The notes under the pieces: generated by a model
What the model was told of the DNA's origin: nothing
The model's database searches: none
The model's input: only the letters and a program-made list of their open reading frames with translations
Assembly (NCBI RefSeq): GCF_019320115.1
Contig: NC_089588.1
Span: forward strand, 116,346,123 to 116,410,122
Length of the DNA: 64,000 bases
Source: Miscanthus floridulus
Taxonomy: Eukaryota; Streptophyta; Magnoliopsida; Poales; Poaceae
Reading direction: 5' to 3'
In this document: one piece after another, positions 31,090 to 43,197 of the stretch
Layout: each line of letters starts with the position of its first letter
Numbering within the stretch: the first letter of the stretch is position 1
Made by a program: the position numbers and the translations under genes

Positions 31090-32370
31090 AAGAGCCGCCA
31101 TGGATAGATGGTTAGTTCTTCCTGCTTCCCGGTACAGCGACGACGAGTGTTCTGTGCAGTGCTGCAAATGCTTTGTTCTTAAAATAACTGGCGCACATGC
31201 ACGTACAACAATATGAACTATGGATAGCTACTACAAAAATATCTAGGTTGTCAAGTTCAGCACGAGTTTTTTTTGTCCACTTGTTAGTTTGTTGTTTATT
31301 TTCCCCTTTCGTGTCATGATTGGTGACCATTTTGGAATTGATAGACTCAGAACAATGGTCTTGGCCACGAAAGGTCGACACCTATACACCTCCGTGATCC
31401 ATGATTGGTGATTTTGTGCGTTTTGGCCATGAAAGCCGGACACCTACACCTAGCTCGGTGATCTATGATTGTGTGCTGAATTTGTGCACATGATTTCATT
31501 TGATGTAAAAATTCTCTCGGCTCGTGCCCTGTCTATCATCTAGCCTTGGAACACCCACGTATCCTTCGTCCCAGCCTGCTACCAAATTTACTGCCATTCA
31601 ATCCTCGTGCTCTAATTGCATAGGCCTCATTGGTTTCCATGTCACCACTGCTTGCTGCAACCTTCATTGGTTCTCCTTCCAATCAGCTACCTTTAATTTC
31701 CTTCAGCCCCACTGTTCACCTCCACACTGTTGCTTTGTCTTGTAACATTTTTGTGTTGTGGTATGACATCCTTGAAGAATATGGTTTTATGAATGGTAAC
31801 ATATCGCGGACCTCTCCATTGGTAACTGACAATTGAAACTTAACTGCATTCAAAAACCTGTGGCTACTACAGGAGCAGTGGGCATTTGATTTTAGTGATG
31901 AGATTTTCCTGTTGGTAGTCATTAATTTTGTAACAAAAGTTGGGTTAGACATTCACAATTTTTGTTGTCACAACATACAAGCCATATGAGGTGGCATATT
32001 ATTTGCTCATTGTTTTTATTTCAAAATTCTACAACAATAAGTGCCTGCCAATTTTTATCAATATTTTGTAATAAAAGATATTTTGTAGCCTATCTACACG
32101 GTGGATGCTAGGAAACCATCCACCCGTGCATGCTAGCAAACCATCCACGTTAGTCCTTCTAGAATGAACGAAAGGCGAATGAATTTTAAAATTTGTTGAT
32201 TCATGTCAAAATTAAGAAAAACATATGAGAAAAAATGGACAGAAAGTTGCCCCCCCCCCCACCCAACCGATGGAAAGTTGATTCAAGTGGTAATGTAGCG
32301 CATGTTTTGTACTCTTCATGTTCAACCTAAGGGAGTCACTACTTTGCTAGTAAAATCATATATAATTTGT
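31090..32370. other. Unclassified 3' part of U1
   Basis: No gene recognised. About 320 bp at roughly 31850-32160 are present here and in U2 but missing from U3 (junction near 46431). A C11 run lies near 32251. Confidence 0.5.
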
Positions 32371-32464
32371 GTCCCATTTCCTCGGACATGCCTACCCCTC
32401 CTCCTAACCCAAGCCTGTGTCCCCAGCGCTCCACGACACCGCTGCCACCTCTCCATCCACCAGC

Positions 32465-34490
32465 ATGACGATGAAGTCAACATCTAGCGCCACGTTTGGC
32501 GCCCTCATTAGCGGGCCTCCTCTGGATCGAATCTCACACCAACATTCTACGTCCCGCTGAACATGACCATCATCGTCAAGTCCCTTGTGCTGATCACCCT
32601 CGAGTTGAAGCTACCTGACTTCACCTGCTGGTTAGCCTTCTTCCTCTCCTTGTCCGGCAAATTTGGCCTTCACCCGTACATCCACGACATGGTGGCTTCA
32701 TATCCTGATGACCGATCTTGGCGGTGACTAGCTCCTATGTCCACAACTGACTCCTCAGCTCTGTTGCGAATGACGTTCTTTGCCTCGCCCTTGAGATGGA
32801 CCAAATGGCCTACCAGCTCTAGAATGCCATCGAGGGCCTCTTCCAGGCGAACAAGGCTCCCTGTGTCGTCTTCCTCAATCATGAGTTCCAGTACATGACT
32901 CAGGGTGTCGCCTGTCCATCGATGAGTATTGCTAGAAGAAAAAGGCTACCACTGATGCACTCCATCATGCTGGCAACACCGTCCTTGACTCATAGCTCGT
33001 CCTCAACCTGCTGTGTGGCCTCAACCCTCGGTTCTCCAGGACGACTTACAATACCATCGACTCTAATCTACTGCCTGACTATGCCATGGCTTGCGAGAAG
33101 CTGGTTCTGAATGTTGGGGTTTAGTCCCACATCGTGTAGCGATGGTGAGGCAGCAGAACATATAAGTTGAGAAGCCCCCACCTATCAGACTAGTCTTTTG
33201 GGTTGAGCAAAGTCATGGGCCTTATATGTTGTCAACTTCGGTGGACCCTAGGACCTATGGGAGCATAGGCTCATGGTAACGAGCCAAGCCGGGTTCAAGC
33301 CAGCTCCAAGATCGAGAACTCAGTGGTTACCACTGGTTCTAATATCAGAGCAAGTACCCAAGGTCAGAGAAAGCTAAACCCGATAAAAAATCTTGAGCGT
33401 CAGATATGGCGGGGGCACCCCGATGTTTGATTAAGGGGGGATTGGTGGGGTTTAGTCCCACATCGTGTAGTGATGGTGGGGGAGCACAATATATAAGGCG
33501 GGAGAAGCCCCCACCTATTAGGCTAGTGTTTTGGTATGAGCAAAGTCATGGGCCTTATATGTTGTTAGCTCCAGTGGACCCTGGGACCTGTGGGAGCGTA
33601 GGCTTGTGGTAACGAGCTAGGCCGACTTCAAGCTAGCTCCAAGATCAAGAACTCGGTGATCACCGCATGTTCCAACAATTGGTATCAAAGCCAGTACCCG
33701 AGGTCAAAAAAAGCTAAAATCGATAAAAGATCCGAGCGTCACATATATGGCGGAGGCAGCCTGATGTGCGACTACGGGGGAGATTGTTGGGGTTTAGTCC
33801 CACATCGGATATCGATGGTGGGGAAGCATAACATATAAGATGGGCGCAGTCCAACCTATCAGGCTAGTCTTTTGGGTTGAATTAGGCCCAATGCCTTGGT
33901 ATGTTGGAGCTCCGGTGGACCTGGGACCTGTGGGAGCACAGGCTTGTGGAAGCAAGCCAGGTCGGCTTCAAGCCGGCTTCAAGCCGGCTCCAAGATCGAG
34001 AACTTGGTGGTCACCACTGGTTCCAACACTCAAGGAACTCCGTCTTGCCAATGAGGACAAGGTCGCCTCCCAGACCACCCAATACGCGGGATCGCCCACT
34101 TGTGCCACGGTCTGCCGTGCATCCTCCTCCTGCCTGGGCACCCGAAGCTAGGGCGATGGCTGCAGCAACACTTGCGGCAGTTCTGCTGATGGCAGTGATG
34201 GCCCTGGTGGCCGCCCGGGCAGCGGTGGTGGCAGCAAACACAACAAGAGGAAGGGCTGCAGCGGCAGCAGTGGTGGCCGATACCAAGGCGATGGTCACGG
34301 TGCCTCACCACTGGTTGGCCCCTGGATGTGCTTCGCTCCCTGGGGCCTATAGTAGCCATAGTGGCGTCCCCCCGGCGCCGCAGCCCACCTAGCGCGCAGT
34401 GGGTGCCCTCGGTGTGTTGGGCGCGACCCCACTGGCACACACCACCTTCGCTGTTAGATAAATTGTTAATGTTGCGCTAATCTATAATGT
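32465..34490 (+). pseudogene. Copia gag relic in U2, split by a TRIM
   Basis: Same decayed copia Gag as in U1, interrupted at 33112-34028. After the TRIM the frame reads KELRLANEDKVASQTTQYAG, confirming that the gag continues across the insertion. Confidence 0.75.
33112..34028 (+). mobile_element. TRIM in U2 with three LTRs
   Basis: LTRs at about 33112-33342, 33442-33677 and 33785-34028 with two tiny internal regions. The second has an intact-looking initiator-methionine primer-binding site (ATTGGTATCAAAGCC, near 33678) and a GGGGGAGAT polypurine tract before 33785. CTCAA follows at 34029; the left target copy is mutated (CTGAA). Confidence 0.88.
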
Positions 34491-34541
34491 ACACTGTAGC
34501 ACAATGTCATTCCCTTTTGGATAATCACCACTCTTGACTTT

Positions 34542-34856
34542 GGGACTCTAAGCTTTAGTTCTTGCCACATCAAATGTTTGGATACTAGTTAGGAGTATTA
34601 AATATAGACTTGTTACAAAACTAATTGTATAAGCCATGACTAATTCTCAAGACGAATCTATTAAGCCTGATTAGCCCATGATCAGCCCTTGTGATGCTAC
34701 AGTAAACATGTGCTAATCATGGATTAATTAGGCTTAATAAATTTATCTTATGAATTAGTCTCGGCTTATGCAATTAGTTTTATAATTAGCTTATATTTAG
34801 TCCTCCTAATTGATATCTAAACATCAGATGTGACAGGGACTGAAGTTAAGTCATGG
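34542..34856. mobile_element. Foldback MITE in U2
   Basis: Same inverted-repeat element as in U1 (CACATCAAATGTTTGGATA paired with TATCTAAACATCAGATGTG). Confidence 0.75.
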
Positions 34857-34884
34857 GATCCAAACTTGCCATGGTCAGCAGTAA

Positions 34885-35002
34885 GGGCATCTTTGGTTGG
34901 TGGCCTGGCACGCATCTCACCCATCAGACATCCATTCGAGCCACCGGGTGTACGAAATCCATGGCCTGGGGCTGCTGCCTGGCCGCAGAACCAAACAGTG
35001 CC
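34885..35002. mobile_element. Small Tourist-like MITE in U2
   Basis: 118 bp with TAA on both sides; the same element as at 28854. Confidence 0.55.
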
Positions 35003-35257
35003 TAAGAGCCTAGGGCATGACATGAAATTTGGAAACTGCACCATGTTTGCATGAGTTCTTACTGATTTGAGAAGAATGGAAGGGTCAAGAACCCAGTGGC
35101 TGCTAAGATTATAGCACTTATCACATCGGCCAATTCACACATTTTGCACACACACTAAAGCAAAATGGAAACAGTTAGTATAACAGAAATGATTTTTGGT
35201 CTCCAAAAGTAATAGAGCTAGTATCATTATATTAAAAGAAAAAAATAGGAGAGCCTT

Positions 35258-35506
35258 TTATTCTATATGCAAATGGGCAAGGAGTGTATGAATGATATCG
35301 TAACTGCTCACACCATCTAAATGACTAGCTAAATCAACACATTTCTGGGAGGTAATGACAAAACTGGAGAAGTTAAATACCATGCGCCTTCTCATATTCT
35401 TGACCTCCGTGAACCAAGAGAAGACAAGATAGAAGCCAAGAGAGAGATGAATGCAAGACAGAAGACAATTTGCAGTGGCTGATATGCAAGTAAATTGATG
35501 TGACAT
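35258..35506 (-). other. Conserved 82-residue open frame, unrecognised (U2)
   Basis: Near-identical to the frame at 29217-29465. No family recognised. Confidence 0.25.
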
Positions 35507-36465
35507 TGGAGGTTACCAAACTACAGTCTTTCTTTTCCCTCTCGAGGTTATAATTGTGGTGTAGATGCTACAACTCTTCTCCACAATTGTTCCTCAATGG
35601 GGAATCCTAGACTAAATTTGCTGATACATTGTAAAAGCTGAGTTACCCAATAGAATGCCCTGTATAAAAACTAGAGAAAACAACATGAAAAAATGTGATA
35701 CTAGTTGACCTCAAATGCCTTGTACCATGCTTGTTACTTGTAATTCTGAATCTTGCTTCGAGGAAAAACTTGTGTCTACAAGATCGTCGATTGTAATTAG
35801 ACATACTTGTATAAAAAAGCAGCAAGGTGTTGCCTAATGTTTGTTTTTATGATGAAATGGTTCTTTTTAACTAAACAACAAAAAAAAAACATAATCAAAA
35901 TATATAATCCATTTCCTCACTTATGCATATTCCCTATTGCATAATCACCCAATCTTCATTCTGGCCAACGAGGTAGTACATACTATCCTTATCGTGTTCA
36001 CTATCCATCCACAAGCATGCAAGTTGGAAACTTTACTAAGTTTGCATGAGCTTTAACCAATCTGACAAGAATGAAAGGATCAAGAACTGAATGGCTGGTA
36101 ATGACAATCACAAATTCATGCATTCTACACGCACGTGATAGAAACATTAACACAGTTAGTCCAACAAATAAAAGGAGTTTTAGTCCAACTTCACGCATCC
36201 ATTTGAGGCACCGGGTGACTGAAACCAATGGCCTGGGACTGCTGCCCGACCGCACAACCAAACAGCACCTAAGAGCCTAGAGTATGAAATTTGGAAACTA
36301 CACAAAGTTTGCATGAGTTCTCACCGATCTGAGAAGAATGGAAGGGTCAAGAACCCAGTGGAGTCTTAGGAACAGGTTGCCGGCATTAGCCATCTTAGCA
36401 CTACCTGTTCGCCCTTTTTATTTTTTGTGTGTTACCATTATGCTAAAGCTGTAGGCATCATCTTA

Positions 36466-36818
36466 GGCCCTGTTTGGTTGAGCTGTGACTGTGGGAAAAA
36501 GCTGCTGTGGGCTGTGAGCTGTGGAAAAGCTGCTGTGGGCTGTGAGCTGTAGAAAAGCTGAAAGCTGTTTGGTTAAACAAGTATAAAATATACCTTTTAT
36601 CTTTATCTCTCTTGAAACAACTATGGAAGAGCTTTTTATTCCACCAATTTCGAAAAGCAGAAAGCCAAAAGCCAAAAGCAGGGTCAACCCAGCTTTCAAA
36701 AATGAACTACGGAAAAGCAGCTGCTTCTGAAAAAGCACCCTCCAAAAGCAGCCCCTTTGGTTGGGCTTTTGGCTTTTGGGGCCAAAAGCCAAAGCCAAAA
36801 GCCCAACCAAACAGGGCC
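36466..36818. mobile_element. Tourist-like MITE inserted only in U2
   Basis: 353 bp with terminal inverted repeats GGCCCTGTTTGGTTG / CAACCAAACAGGGCC and target duplication TTA (36463-36465, 36819-36821), as for PIF/Harbinger MITEs. U1 (near 30420) and U3 (near 42850) have the uninterrupted CATCTTAGTT site. The interior is rich in AAAAGC / GCTTTT. Confidence 0.92.
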
Positions 36819-36899
36819 TTAGTTCTGGATAGGCCGGACTACTTTTAGAATCTTGTATGATCTTGATGTTCATAGAAGCTTCCTTTGTCTAAAAACATA

Positions 36900-37468
36900 C
36901 CTAGAGAGTTCACAAGCTACCGATAAAAAAAGCTGTTACCTCCTCTTGGCGGGCATGACGAAACGAGTTCACCTTCTTGATGGTGAAGAGGTGCGTGGCA
37001 ACAAGTTTTTTACTTTCCACCAGTAATCGCCGTAAGGACCAAAACCGATTGTCGATGACCTATACAGGAAGTTGTGCAAGACCTTGGACGTCGGCCGCGA
37101 GGCGAAGACGTGGTCAAGCGTGTGCAGGACCGCCGGCGCCGCGCGCGGCGAGGAGGCGACGAGGTTGGGGACTCTGCCGAGTTGAAGGAGCATGAGGCCG
37201 CTGCCACGGTCGTGTTTGGCGGTGAGGTCACGGAGGCAGACGTGTGGGAGATCGCCGATGCATTGCAGGTGTCCGATGACCGGCAGCCTCCCTGGAGGTG
37301 ATGGCAGGAGAGGATTCGATTGCTTCGTTTCGTCGTCGCCGGCGTTGGGGCATTGGTGGCGGCGTCAGCAGATGACAGGCGGCAGCACTAGCATGAGAGG
37401 CACGACGACGAACCAAAGTTGCCGTTGTTATACTAGTGGCGTCGTAGTGGCCACCAGCATGAACTGGT
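36900..37468 (-). pseudogene. CYP71-type P450 exon 1 relic in U2
   Basis: Same truncated P450 N-terminus as in U1, including the 19-base exon 2 scar at 36895-36913. Also frame-shifted after WWKVK. Confidence 0.85.
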
Positions 37469-38864
37469 ACACTACATGCAACAAGTGAAGAGCCGCCACA
37501 GATAGATGGTTAGTTCTTCCTGCTTCCCGGCACAGCGACGACGAGTGTTCTGTGCAGTGCTGCAAATGCTTTGTTCTTAAAATAACTGGCGCACATGCAC
37601 GTACAACAATATGAACTATGGATAGCTACTACAAAAATATCTAGGTTGTCAAGTTCAGCACGAGTTTTTTTTGTCTACTTGTTAGTTTGTTGTTTATTTT
37701 CCCCTTTCGTGTCATGATTGGTGACCATTTTGGAATTGATAGACTCACAACAATGGTCTTGGCCACGAAAGGTCGACACCTATACACCTCCGTGATCCAT
37801 GATTGGTGATTTTGTGCGTTTTGGCCACGAAAGCCGGACACCTACACCTAGCTCGGTGATCTATGATTGTGTGCTGAATTTGTGCACATGATTTCATTTG
37901 ATGTAAAAATTCTCTCGGCTCGTGCCCTGTCTATCATCTAGCCTTGGAACACCCACGTATCCTTCGTCCCAGCCTGCTACCAAATTTACTGCCATTCAAT
38001 CCTCGTGCTCTAATTGCATAGGCCTCATTGGTTTCCATGTCACCACTGCTTGCTGCAACCTTCATTGGTTCTCCTTCCAATCAGCTACCTTTAATTTCCT
38101 TCAGCCCCACTGTTCACATCCACACTGTTGCTTTGTCTTGCAACATTTTTGTGTTGTGGTATGACATCCTTGAAGAATATGGTTTTATGAATGGTAACAT
38201 ATCGCGGACCTCTCCATTGGTAACTGACAATTGAAACTTAACTGCATTCAAAAACCTGTGGCTACTACAGGAGCAGTGGGCATTTGATTTTAGTGATGAG
38301 ATTTTCCTGTTGGTAGTCATTAATTTTGTAACAAAAGTTGGGTTAGACATTCACAATTTTTGTTGTCACAACATACAAGCCATATGAGGTGGCATATTAT
38401 TTGCTCATTGTTTTTATTTCAAAATTCTACAACAATAAGTGCCTGCCAATTTTTATCAATATTTTATAATAAAAGATATTTTGTAGCCTATCTACACGGT
38501 GGATGCTAGGAAACCATCCACCCGTGCATGCTAGCAAACCATCCACCTTAGTCCTTCTAGAATGAAGGAAAGGCGAATGAATTTTAATATTTGTTGATTC
38601 ATGTCAAAATTAAGAAAAACATATGAGAAAAAATGGACAGAAAGTTGTCCCCCCCCACCCACCCAACCGATGGAAAGTTGATTCAAGTGGTAATGTAGCG
38701 CATGTTTTGTACTCTTCATGTTCAACCTAAGGGAGTCACTACTTTGCTAGTAAAATCATATATAATTTGTGTCCCATTTCCTCGGACATGCCTACCCCTC
38801 CTCCTAACCCAAGCCTGTGTCCCCAGCGCTCCACAACACCGCTGCCACCTCTCCATCCACCAGC

Positions 38865-40890
38865 ATGACGATGAAGTCAACATCTAGCGCCACGTTTGGC
38901 GCCCTCATTAGCGGGCCTCCTCTGGATCGAATCTCACACCAACATTCTACGTCCCGCTGAGCATGACCATCATCATCAAGTCCCTTGTGCTGATCACCCT
39001 CGAGTTGAAGCTACCTGACTTCACCTGCTGGTTAGCCTTCTTCCTCTCCTTGTCCGGCAAATTTGGCCTTCACCCGTACATCCACGGCATGGTGGCTTCA
39101 TATCCTGATGACCGATCTTGGCGGTGACTAGCTCCTATGTCCACAACTGACTCCTCGGCTCTGTTGCGAATGACGTTCTTTGCCTCGCCCTTGAGCTGGA
39201 CCAAATGGCCTGCCAGCTCTAGAATGCCATCGAGGGCCTCTTCCAGGCGAACAAGGCTCCCTGTGTCGTCTTCCTCAATCATGAGTTCTAGTACATGACT
39301 CAGGGTGTCGCCTGTCCATCGATGAGTACTGCTAGAAGAAAAAGGCTACCGCTGATGCGCTCCATAATGCTGGACACACCGTCCTTGACTCATAGCTCGT
39401 CCTCAACCTGCTGTGTGGCCTCAACCCTCGGTTCTCCAACACGACTTGCAATACCATCGACTCTAATCTACTGCCTGACTACGCCATGGCTTGCAAGAAG
39501 CTGGTTCTGATTGTTGGGGTTTAGTCCCACATCGTGTAGCAATGGTGAGGGAGCACAACATATAAGTTGAGAAGCCCCCACCTATCAGGCTAGTCTTTTG
39601 GGTTGAGCAAAGTCATGGGCCTTATATGTTGTCAGCTTCGGTGGACCCTGGGACCTATGGGAGCATAGGCTCGTGGTAACGAGCTGAGCCGGGTTCAAGC
39701 CAGCTCCAAGATTGAGAACTCAGAGGTTACCACCGGTTCTAATATCAGAGCAAGTACCCAAGGTCAGAGAAAGCTAAACCCGATAAAAAATCTTGAGCGT
39801 CAGATATGGCGGGGCACCCCGATGTTTGATTAAGGGAAGATTGGTGGGGTTTAGTCCCACATCGTGTAGTGATGGTGGGGGAGCACAATATATAAGGCGG
39901 GAGAAGCCCCCACCTATTAGGCTAGTGTTTTGGTTTGAGCAAAGTCATGGGCCTTATAAGTTGTTAGCTCCAGTGGACCCTGGGACCTGTGGGAGCGTAG
40001 GCTCGTGGTAATGAGCTAGGCCGACTTCAAGCTAGCTCCAAGATCGAGAACTCAGTGGTCACTACCTGTTCCAACAATTGGTATCAAAGCCAGTACCCGA
40101 GGTCAGAAAAAGCTAAACCCGATAAAAAATACGAGCGTCACATATATGGCGGAGGCAGCCTGATGTGCGACTATGGGGGAGATTGTTGCGGTTAAGTCCC
40201 ACATCGGATATTGATGGTGGGGGAGCATAACATATAAGATGGGGGCAGTCCAACCTATTAGGCTAGTCTTTTTTGGTTGAGTTAGGCCCAATGCCTTGGT
40301 ATGTTGGAGCTCCGGTGGACCTGGGACCTGTGGGAGCGCAGGCTTGTGGGAGCAAGCCGGGTCGGCTTCAAGCCAGCTCCAAGATTGAGAACTTGGTGGT
40401 CACCACTGGTTCCAACACTCAAGGAACTCCGTCTTGCCAATGAGGGCAAGGTCGCCTCGCAGACCACCCAATACGCAGGATCGCCCACTTGTGCCACGGT
40501 CTGCCATGCATCCTCCTCTGACCTAGGCACCCGAAGCTAGGGCGATGGCTGCAGCAACACTTGTGGCAGTTCTGCTGACGGCAGTGATGGCCCTGGTGGC
40601 CGCTCGGGCAGTGGTGGTGGCAGCAAACACAACAAGAGGAAGGGCTGCAACGGCAGCAGTGGTGGCCGGTACCAAGGCGATGGTCACGGTGCCTCACCAC
40701 TGGTTGGCCCCTGGATGTGCTTCGCTCCTTGGGGCCTACAGTAGCCATGGTGGCGTCCCCTCGGCGCCGCAGCCCACCTAGCGCGCTGTGGGTGCCCTCG
40801 GTGTGTTGGACGTGACCCCACTGGCACACACCGCCTTCGCTACGGGATAAATTGTTAATGTTGCGCTAATCTATAATGTACACTGTAGCA
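38865..40890 (+). pseudogene. Copia gag relic in U3, split by a TRIM
   Basis: Same decayed copia Gag, interrupted at 39512-40417. Confidence 0.75.
39512..40417 (+). mobile_element. TRIM in U3 with three LTRs
   Basis: LTRs start at 39512, about 39841 and 40184. The primer-binding site ATTGGTATCAAAGCC is near 40077. CTCAA follows at 40418-40422; the left target copy is altered (CTGAT). Confidence 0.87.
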
Positions 40891-40931
40891 CAATGTCATT
40901 CCCTTTTGGATAATCACCACTCTTGACTTTG

Positions 40932-41245
40932 GGGCTCTAAGCTTTAGTTCTTGCCACATCAAATGTTTGGATACTAGTTAGGAGTATTAAATATAGACTT
41001 GTTACAAAACTAATTGTATAAGCCATGACTAATTCTCAAGACGAATCTATTAAGCCTGATTAGCCCATGATCAGCCCATGTGATGCTACAGTAAACATGT
41101 GCTAATCATGGATTAATTAGGCTTAATAAATTTATCTCATGAATTTGTCTCGGCTTATGCAATTAGTTTTATAATTAGCTTATGTTTAGTCCTCCTAATT
41201 GCTATCTAAACATCAGTTGTGATAGGGACTGAAGTTTAGTCATGG
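40932..41245. mobile_element. Foldback MITE in U3
   Basis: Same inverted-repeat element as in U1 and U2. Confidence 0.75.
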
Positions 41246-41273
41246 GATCCAAACTTGCCATGGTTAGCAGTAA

Positions 41274-41391
41274 GGGCATCTTTGGTTGGTGGCCTGGCAC
41301 GCATCTCACCCATCAGACATCCATTCGAGCCACTGGGTGTACAAAATCCATGGCCTGGGGCTGCTGCCTGGCCGCAGAACCAAACAGTGCC
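41274..41391. mobile_element. Small Tourist-like MITE in U3
   Basis: 118 bp with TAA on both sides; the same element as at 28854. Confidence 0.55.
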
Positions 41392-41646
41392 TAAGAGCCT
41401 AGGGCATGACATGAAATTTGGAAACTGCACCATGTTTGCATGAGTTCTGACCGATTTGAGAAGAATGGAAGGGTCAAGAACCCAGTGGCTGCTAAGATTA
41501 TAGCACTTATCACATCGGCCAATTCACACATTTTGCACACACACTAAAGCAAAATGGAAACAGTTAGTATAACAGAAATGATTTTTGGTCTCCAAAAGTA
41601 ATAGAGCTAGTATCATTATATTAAAAGAAAAAAATAGGAGAGCCTT

Positions 41647-41895
41647 TTATTCTATATACAAATGGGCAAGGAGTGTATGAATGATATTGTAACTGCTCAC
41701 ACCATATAAATGACTAGCTAAATCAACACATTTCTGGGAGGTAATGACAAAACTGGAGAAGTTAAATACCATGCGCCTTCTCATATTCTTGACCTCCGTG
41801 AACCAAGAGAAGACAAGATAGAAGCCAAGAGAGAGATGAATGCAAGACAGAAGACAATTTGCAGTGGCTGATATGCAAGTAAATTGATGTGACAT
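41647..41895 (-). other. Conserved 82-residue open frame, unrecognised (U3)
   Basis: Same frame as at 29217-29465, with a few more substitutions. No family recognised. Confidence 0.25.
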
Positions 41896-43197
41896 TGGAG
41901 GTTACCAAACTACAGTCTTTCTTTTCCCTCTCGAGGTTATTATTGTGGTGTAGATGCTACAACTCTTCTCCACAATTGTTCCTCAATGGGGAATCCTAGA
42001 CTAAATTTGCTGATACATTGTAAAAGCTGAGTTACCCAATAGAATGCCCTGTATAAAAACTAGAGAAGACAACATGAAAAAATGTGATACTAGTTCACCT
42101 CAAATGCCTTGTACCATGCTTGTTACTTGTAATTCTGAATCTTGCTTCGAGGAAAAACTTGTGTCTACAAGATCGTCGATTGTAATTAGACATACTTGTA
42201 TAAAAAAGCAGCATGGTGTTGCCTAATGTTTGTTTTTATGATGAAACGGTTCTTTTTAACTAAACAACAAAAAAACATAATCAAAATATATAATCCATTT
42301 CCTCACTTATGCATATTCCCTATTGCTTAATCACCCAATCTTCATTCTGGCCAACGAGGTAGTACATACTATCCTTATCGTGTTCACTATCCATACACAA
42401 GCATGTAAGTTGGAAACTTTACTTAGTTTGCATGAGCTTTGACCAATCTGACAAGAATGAAAGGATCAAGAACTGAATGGCTGGTAATGATAATCACAAA
42501 TTCATGCATTCTGCACGCACGCGATAGAAACATTAACACAGTTAGTCCAACAAATAAAAGGAATTTTAGTCCAACTTCAGGCATCCATTTGAGGCACCGG
42601 GCAACTGAAATCAATGGCCTGGGACTGCTGCCTGACCGCACAACCAAACAGCGCCTAAGAGCCTAGAGTATGAAATTTGGAAACTACACCAAGTTTGCAT
42701 GAGTTCTCACTGATCTGAGAAGAATGGAAGGGTCAAGAACCCTGTCGAGTCTTAGGAACAGGTTGCCAGCATTAGCCATCTTAGCACTACCTGTTCGCCC
42801 TTTTTATTTTTTTTTGTGTTACCGTTATGCTAAAGCTGTAGGCATCATCTTAGTTCTGGATAGGCCGGAGTACTTTTAGAATCTTGTATGATCATGATGT
42901 TCATAGAAGCTTCCTTTGTCTAAAAACTATATTGTTCACAAACTTGGAACAATCCATAGTGCGGCTTCATATATATTGAAGGGACATGCGTTCAATACAT
43001 ATGTGCAAACAACTTTCTTTCTGACTCTGCATACAACTACTTAAACCCACAAAATACATAGAGCAGGTACACAAATTCACATGCAGGCCTTACATTCATA
43101 GATCATGTATAAGCACATAATTTACGGAGCATCCTGCATCAGATTATGCGTAGCTAGCGGTACCAGGTAGTTTTGGAACAAGGATACGGTTCTCCTT

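Larger units (their letters stand above)
26686..32370 (+). repeat. Tandem unit U1
   Basis: Begins at GTCCCATTTCCTAGGACAT; the same point recurs at 32371, 38771 and 46640. In U2-U4 the bases before this point are shared (TATAATTTGT), but before U1 they are not, so 26685/26686 is a recombination or insertion border. Order: copia gag relic with TRIM, foldback MITE, Tourist-like MITE, unclassified DNA, P450 exon 1 relic, unclassified DNA. Confidence 0.92.
32371..38770 (+). repeat. Tandem unit U2
   Basis: 6400 bp. Same order as U1, with two differences: the TRIM has three LTRs and a 353-bp Tourist-like MITE is inserted at 36466-36818. The right half is nearly identical to U1. Positions 37490-38770 match 31090-32370 and hold no gene. 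Confidence 0.92.

Noticed and set aside
30579..31090. Arg-rich plus-strand open frames opposite the P450 relic (also U2 and U3)
   Set aside because: Shadows of the GC-rich P450 exon 1; only the minus strand matches a known family.
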